In this document: positions 61,624-64,000 of the stretch, one piece after another
Numbering within the stretch: the first letter of the stretch is position 1
How the letters are laid out: each line of letters starts with the position of its first letter
Assembly: GCF_945952055.1 (NCBI RefSeq)
Contig: NZ_CAMFHB010000023.1
Coordinates: forward strand, 1 to 64,000
DNA: 64,000 nt
Reading direction: 5' to 3'
Source: an uncultured Alsobacter sp.
GTDB taxonomy: Bacteria; Pseudomonadota; Alphaproteobacteria; Rhizobiales; Beijerinckiaceae
Made by a program: the position numbers and the translations under genes
Notes under the pieces: generated by a model
What the model was told of the DNA's origin: nothing
Database searches by the model: none
The model's input: the letters and a program-made list of their open reading frames with translations, nothing else

Positions 61624-62226
61624 TCAGAAGATCGCCGTCGCGCTGGCCACGAGCGCGATCACGAAGCCCAGCGACAGACTGGTGCCGAAAGCCCCGATGC
61701 ACAGGCCGCCGATGACGACATAGCCGTCCCGCTCGACGAGGCCGATGCCGACGAGCGCGATGGCGATCCCGAGCGGGATCTGGCCAATGAACGGCGCGGC
61801 GAAGATCAGCGCCATGCTGAAGGCGAGCAGCGCGATGGCGATGAGCCGCAGCGCCAGGGACGAGGCGAGCACGAGGAATCGCGGGCGCGCGACGCGCTCC
61901 AGCGAGCGCAGCCACGGCACCGCGCGTTCGGCCGCCTTCTCCACGTCCTTGCGCGCCAGGGTGCGGTCGAGGAGGGTCTTGGGCAGCCACGGCGCGGGCA
62001 TGCCGAGGAAGATCTGCAGGGCGACGAAGCACAGGAGCAGGCCGCAGATCAGCGGGATGGGCGGCGGCATGGGCAGGCAATTGGGCAGCGCCAGCACCAC
62101 GATGAGCAGGGCGTGCGCGCGCTCGCCGAGCGCGCCGACGATGCTGCGCACGGTCACGCGGTCGCCCGTCGCATCGCGAACGAGGCCGGCCAGAAGGTCG
62201 GAAGTACGAGACGCAGCCGCCGGCAT
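61624..62226 (-). CDS. ExoD-family membrane protein
   Basis: The 200-residue protein has three to four membrane helices in the C-terminal part and the family start of helices around SIVGALGERAHALLIVVLALPNCLPMPPP. ExoD proteins were first linked to exopolysaccharide synthesis in rhizobia; the exact role is not known. The gene is monocistronic and ends against repeat DNA. Confidence 0.88.
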   Translation of the reverse strand: MPAAASRTSDLLAGLVRDATGDRVTVRSIVGALGERAHALLIVVLALPNCLPMPPPIPLICGLLLCFVALQIFLGMPAPWLPKTLLDRTLARKDVEKAAERAVPWLRSLERVARPRFLVLASSLALRLIAIALLAFSMALIFAAPFIGQIPLGIAIALVGIGLVERDGYVVIGGLCIGAFGTSLSLGFVIALVASATAIF

Positions 62227-62326
62227 GGGTACCAGAACGTCATCCTCACTGGCCCCGGGCGGGACCGGCGCTTTGCATAACGCACAGGATCAATGCGGCC
62301 AAGCCGTGTCGATGCCGTGACGGCGA

Positions 62327-63085
62327 TCAGAGTGCGGCGGATTCCGCGGCGAGTTCGGCCCGCAGGGCCTGGGCAGCCTCCCGCAGCAGAGCATCCCCGC
62401 GCTTGCGCGGACGCGGCAGGACGATGGACTGGCTGACCTGCAGCATCCCCGGCGTACCCGCCAGCCCGATCACGCGATCGGCCAGATACACGGCTTCCTC
62501 GATATCGTGGGTGACGAACAGGACCGTCTTGCCGGTCTCCACGGCGATGCGCTGCAACTCATCCTGCAACGTCTCGCGCGTCATGGCGTCGAGCGCGCTG
62601 AAGGGTTCGTCCATGAGCAGGATCTCGGGATCGACTGCCAGGGCGCGCGCCAGCGCGACACGCTGACGCTGCCCGCCGGAAAGCTCGTGGGGATAGCGAT
62701 CGCCGTAGGCGGCGAGGCCGACGAGGGTGAGCGCCGCATCCGCCCTCGCCCGGCGCGCCTCGGCGTTCATGGACGAGCGCTCGAGGCCGAACGAGACGTT
62801 GGAGCGCACCTTGCGCCAGGGCAGCAGCCGGCCGTCCTGGAAGACGAGGCCCACCGGGAGCACGCAGTCGGGCGCGGGCGGCGCCACGGCGACCGAGCCC
62901 GCGGTCGGGCGCGCCAGGCCGGCGATGACGCGCAGCAGGGTGGACTTGCCCACCCCGGAGGGGCCGACGATCGCGACGAACTCGCCGCGGTTGACGGTGA
63001 GGTCGAGGCCACGCAGGACCTCGGTCGCGCGCCCGTCGCGCGTGAAGGTGAGCCCGATGCCGGTGAGGGTGACGGCGGCCGTCAT
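62327..63085 (-). CDS. ABC transporter ATP-binding protein (nitrate/sulfonate/taurine type)
   Basis: The 252-residue ATPase has Walker [10 protein letters not shown] (41-49), Q-loop [13 protein letters not shown], signature LSGGQRQRV, Walker B ILLMDEP and the switch His in [15 protein letters not shown]. It belongs to the SsuB/TauB/NrtD group. Its start lies just after the permease stop (63087-63089), so the two are coupled. The substrate is not fixed. Confidence 0.93.
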   Translation of the reverse strand: MTAAVTLTGIGLTFTRDGRATEVLRGLDLTVNRGEFVAIVGPSGVGKSTLLRVIAGLARPTAGSVAVAPPAPDCVLPVGLVFQDGRLLPWRKVRSNVSFGLERSSMNAEARRARADAALTLVGLAAYGDRYPHELSGGQRQRVALARALAVDPEILLMDEPFSALDAMTRETLQDELQRIAVETGKTVLFVTHDIEEAVYLADRVIGLAGTPGMLQVSQSIVLPRPRKRGDALLREAAQALRAELAAESAAL

Positions 63086-63086
63086 G

Positions 63087-63854
63087 TCAGGCCTTCCACG
63101 CGAGAACACGGTTCTGGACGATCACGAAGACCGTGTCGACGAGGCCGTAGAGGGCGGCCATGGTGATCATGTAGACGACCACGATGTCGGTCGCGAGCAG
63201 GCTGGAGGCCTGCATCATGCGCTGGCCCAACCCCGCCACGCCGAAGATCTCCGCCGCGACGACGGCCATCCAGGCCTGGCCCAGCGCCGTGCGCAGCCCG
63301 GCCAGGATGCCCGGCGCGGCGGCCGGTAGCACGATCTTCACGAGCTTCTGCGGCATGGACCGGAAGCCGTAGGCGTCGGCGACCTCCAGGAGGTCGCGGT
63401 CCACGGCCCGAACCGCCGAGAGCGTGGCGAAGTAGCAGATCCAGAACACGCCCACGCCGACGATGAACACGGCCGCTGCCGTCGACACGCCGAACCAGAT
63501 GATGGCGAAGGGCACCCAGGCGAGGCCGGGGATGGGGCGCAGCAGGCGCACGACCCACGACACGCTCTCCTCGGCCACCCGGCTCTGGCCCGTCATGAGG
63601 CCGCTGGCGATCCCCAGGGCGGCCCCGAGCACGAGACCGCCGAGGTAGTGGCCCAGGCTGTTCTGGATGGAGGACAACCAGAAGCCCGACCGGAGTTCCT
63701 TGAGGAACGCGGGAGGGATGTCGGAGGGCGCGGGCAGGAAGGCCCGGGGCACGAGCCCCGTGACCACGGCCGCCTGCCACAGCATCAGGAACACCGCCAG
63801 GCCGGCGGCGCCGAGGGCCAGGGGACGCCCGGCGCGCAGGGTGAGCCGAGCCAT
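63087..63854 (-). CDS. ABC transporter permease (nitrate/sulfonate/taurine type)
   Basis: This 255-residue BPD-type permease has about six helices and the EAA-type loop [37 protein letters not shown] (split here over residues about 150-190). It belongs to the SsuC/TauC family. The gene lies between the ATPase and the partial binding-protein gene, completing an importer. Confidence 0.92.
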   Translation of the reverse strand: MARLTLRAGRPLALGAAGLAVFLMLWQAAVVTGLVPRAFLPAPSDIPPAFLKELRSGFWLSSIQNSLGHYLGGLVLGAALGIASGLMTGQSRVAEESVSWVVRLLRPIPGLAWVPFAIIWFGVSTAAAVFIVGVGVFWICYFATLSAVRAVDRDLLEVADAYGFRSMPQKLVKIVLPAAAPGILAGLRTALGQAWMAVVAAEIFGVAGLGQRMMQASSLLATDIVVVYMITMAALYGLVDTVFVIVQNRVLAWKA

Positions 63855-63905
63855 GTCAGGCGCCGGCGGCCAGAACGGGGGATCCGCTCGAGACGTGGTG
63901 AGGCT

Positions 63906-64000
63906 TCAAGACTTGGGTGCCTTCTGGAAGAAGGACGGGTCGAACAGGCCCTCCAGCGGATACTCCTTGTCGAGCGACCCGAGCTTCACCTGGTAGGCCT
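63906..64000 (-). CDS. ABC transporter substrate-binding protein, C-terminal fragment
   Basis: Only the last 31 codons are in the window, ending LFDPSFFQKAPKS and stop TGA at 63906-63908. Co-direction with the permease and ATPase and the 51-bp spacing support its being the periplasmic binding protein of the same importer. Family and ligand cannot be judged from this fragment. Confidence 0.6.
   Translation of the reverse strand, partial: AYQVKLGSLDKEYPLEGLFDPSFFQKAPKS

Overview
The window is about 70 percent GC and gene-dense. Its features fit an alphaproteobacterium of the order Hyphomicrobiales (Rhizobiales). These include CtrA-type sites (TTAA-N7-TTAA), a LapG/BTLCP-type cysteine peptidase, an NrsF-type anti-sigma protein, a DUF3126 protein, a PAS_5 protein, an sfsA-map-radC order, an Anbu gene cluster, and many palindromic intergenic repeats of the kind common in this order. 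The genus cannot be fixed from the sequence alone. No integrase, transposase, CRISPR array or rRNA gene was seen. One tRNA gene (Leu, anticodon TAA) is present.

Layout. 1-3200: an SNF2-type helicase gene diverges from an AT-rich PD-(D/E)XK nuclease gene, the most foreign-looking stretch. 3200-6520: two successive LysR divergons, one with a metallo-beta-lactamase-fold enzyme and one with a cupin. 6520-7000: a composite palindromic repeat. 7137-9825: a three-gene signalling operon made of a histidine kinase, a double-domain KaiC-like ATPase and a single-domain response regulator. 9980-12700: a small exported protein, a TPR-caspase-fold exported protein and a second copy of the composite repeat. 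12700-16700: a P-loop kinase-like protein, then a tight operon built round a fused ferric-reductase/Rieske membrane protein with three small membrane proteins and a Cys-rich partner, then an SDR protein. 16700-19450: an MFS transporter, an FMN split-barrel protein and a nitroreductase. 19600-23600: a YfhO-like membrane protein, an exported beta-repeat protein and a cytochrome c.

23870-31870 is mostly housekeeping: thrS, yidD, a MipA/OmpV porin-like protein, an IscU-like scaffold, folE, hisI, a patatin-like phospholipase, a CBS protein and a rhomboid protease. 32269-33587 holds a PAS_5 protein and a tandem-PilZ protein. 33851-38569 holds a SARP/CadC-like TPR regulator divergent from a cysteine-synthase-like/PLP-decarboxylase operon. 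38805-42379 holds CtrA-box-associated genes, an orphan nrsF, a gamma carbonic anhydrase-like protein and DUF3126. 42572-51143 holds cysE, an enoyl-CoA hydratase, two overlapping alpha/beta hydrolases, a CHCC zinc-finger protein, an FAD monooxygenase, tRNA-Leu, an Aas-like acyl ligase, gpt and a CinA-like protein. 51285-54610 holds sfsA, an FkbM methyltransferase, map and radC. 54962-61400 holds the Anbu cluster (ATP-grasp, alpha-E, transglutaminase-like, Anbu peptidase) followed by a GGDEF-EAL protein. 61624-64000 holds an ExoD protein and an ABC importer of the nitrate/sulfonate/taurine type, cut by the window edge.

The systems most worth a second look are the ferric-reductase/Rieske operon, the Anbu cluster whose transglutaminase-like member has Ser in place of the catalytic Cys, the kinase-KaiC-receiver operon, and the cysteine-synthase-like/decarboxylase pair with its own large regulator. 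Protein families were recognised by eye from motifs; no database search was run.
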